A stretch of DNA of 64,000 bases. It comes from CAZLBC01 sp964557575. Its GTDB lineage: Bacteria; Planctomycetota; Phycisphaerae; SM23-33. A program made the translations under genes and the position numbers. The notes under the pieces were generated by a model that had not been told where the DNA came from, made no database searches, and saw only the letters and a program-made list of their open reading frames with translations. Below, in pieces: positions 63,232 to 64,000 of this stretch (its first letter is position 1; the number at the start of each line of letters is the position of its first letter). The stretch is taken from positions 56,429 to 120,428 of the forward strand of contig CAZLBC010000004.1 of assembly GCA_964557575.1 (NCBI GenBank), read 5' to 3'.

Positions 63232-63876
63232 TCATGTTCGGGTCGGTATTGATTTCGCCACACGGGGCATCCCCGCCGGGATCCGCCCGGGATGGCCCGC
63301 GGTGGGGTTACGCGAAAAACGCGATCGCGAGCATATCGCGATCTGTTCCGGCGGATACGTGTGCACTGAATATAGTTCGAGCCCGTCGGGCGCGGTATCG
63401 CAGGAGAGGAAGGTCAACGGCACGCCGCGCGGGCCGCCGGGAAAGGTGACGTGGAGGGCCCGTTCGGGGTTTTCGTCGGCCGCCCTGCCGGCCGCCGCGG
63501 CGAGTTCCGGCCCGAGGGGCACCGGGCGGGACGCGAAGCGGTAGTACAACCGCCCCCCCGCCCCGGTTATCTCCCTGCTTTCAACGCGTTCACCGGTATC
63601 CAGGCCGCGGCTTGTCACCAGGGGCTCGCCCGGCAGCCGTTCGGGGTCGACGCACGCGAGTACTTCCCTGAGGGCGGTATCGCCGCGGCGGACCGTCACC
63701 GCGTGGCTGGAGCCGATGACGTTCAGCGCGGCGGTGAAATCCCCCCATTTCAGCGTGTTTTCGGCGATAATCCTGATGCCGGACAGGGGTGCGGCGGTGT
63801 CGAAGAGGCAGAGGCGCAGATCGGCGGCGCGCTGGTCGATGTAGTCAATCCCCGCATCGAAATACTCTGAACCCAT
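63232..63876 (-). CDS. DUF2617-family protein
   Basis: The 214-residue product has the DUF2617 pattern: LNVIGSSHAVTVRRG near the N-terminus and HVTFPGGPRGVPLTFLSC, then LYSVHTYPPEQIAICSRSRF at the C-terminus. AGAGG lies before ATG 63876. It opens the operon, downstream of a good promoter. The biochemical role is unknown. Confidence 0.75.
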   Translation of the reverse strand: MGSEYFDAGIDYIDQRAADLRLCLFDTAAPLSGIRIIAENTLKWGDFTAALNVIGSSHAVTVRRGDTALREVLACVDPERLPGEPLVTSRGLDTGERVESREITGAGGRLYYRFASRPVPLGPELAAAAGRAADENPERALHVTFPGGPRGVPLTFLSCDTAPDGLELYSVHTYPPEQIAICSRSRFSRNPTAGHPGRIPAGMPRVAKSIPTRT

Positions 63877-63923
63877 CCCGGGCCTCTTCTTCCTTTTCTC
63901 CGCGTCCTCGCGAATACGGATCC

Positions 63924-63952
63924 ACGATAGAAAAACGGCACACCACCGTCAA
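63924..63952 (-). promoter_or_regulatory. promoter of the nine-gene operon
   Basis: On the minus strand, TTGACG (63952-63947) and TATCGT (63929-63924) are separated by 17 bp. Transcription would begin near 63917, about 40 nt before DUF2617. The remaining 63953-64000 shows no gene start or recognisable site. Confidence 0.5.
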
Positions 63953-64000
63953 GGGAAAAAGAAACGCCGCCTCATAACCATTCACCTTTTCTTCTGCTTT

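Overview
The window is a dense, GC-rich bacterial chromosome segment of mostly housekeeping genes. It has no rRNA, tRNA, CRISPR array, phage or transposase gene that I can recognise. The lineage looks like Planctomycetota or a close relative. This is inference from three traits: ribosomal protein S9 with a long acidic N-terminal extension, a TatC with a roughly 250-residue insertion between its first two membrane helices, and lineage-flavoured families (tandem DUF4159 protein, a 57-residue conserved-looking small protein, MoxR/DUF58). No marker here settles the taxonomy.

Layout. 1-2.1 kb: the 3' end of a DUF1846 gene, a small membrane protein preceded by a predicted three-way-junction RNA, and a DUF58 protein. 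2.2-12.1 kb, leftward: guaA, a lipoprotein hydrolase with a changed nucleophile elbow, mutL, an NtrC-type regulator, a zinc-ribbon membrane protein, an NtrB-like kinase, pnp, rpsO. 12.1-12.6 kb: a divergent spacer holding a 159-bp inverted-repeat element. 12.6-18.6 kb: ndk and ligA rightward, then argJ-argC and rpsI-rplM leftward. 18.9-23.2 kb: two unknown secreted proteins, a ManA-like isomerase overlapping a pseudouridine synthase. 23.3-26.1 kb, leftward: YkgJ-type cysteine-cluster gene, hisS and three small membrane-protein genes. 26.2-27.6 kb: a divergent promoter region and an attenuator-bearing leader in front of queE-queD. 28.6-35.6 kb, rightward: rpsP-trmD-rplS-yraN, tldD-pmbA, tatD, moxR, tatA. 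35.7-37.8 kb: tatC, leftward. 38.0-42.0 kb, rightward: a 57-aa protein, a XerC-like recombinase, a TPR lipoprotein and a double-DUF4159 protein. 42.1-49.2 kb, leftward: SAM hydrolase-like protein, bioA, bioD, nadC, birA and a large membrane protein. 49.3-51.8 kb, rightward: LysM lipoprotein and recG. 51.9-63.9 kb, leftward: a nine-gene operon, then a 1223-residue hybrid kinase.

The most interesting part is the 55.6-63.9 kb operon. It combines DUF2617, DUF350, a K+-channel/TrkA protein, a double-DUF4178 zinc-ribbon protein, a 69-aa membrane peptide, a membrane-embedded spermidine-synthase-like protein, a zinc-ribbon protein, a coiled-coil protein and an SPFH/zinc-ribbon protein. Spacings are tight and one good promoter lies in front. 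It looks like a membrane-associated stress or envelope module of unknown biochemical role. The second point of interest is the queED leader: a perfect TATAAT promoter, an adjacent palindrome, about 130 nt of structured RNA and a textbook intrinsic terminator, with no match I can see to the preQ1-I or preQ1-II consensus.
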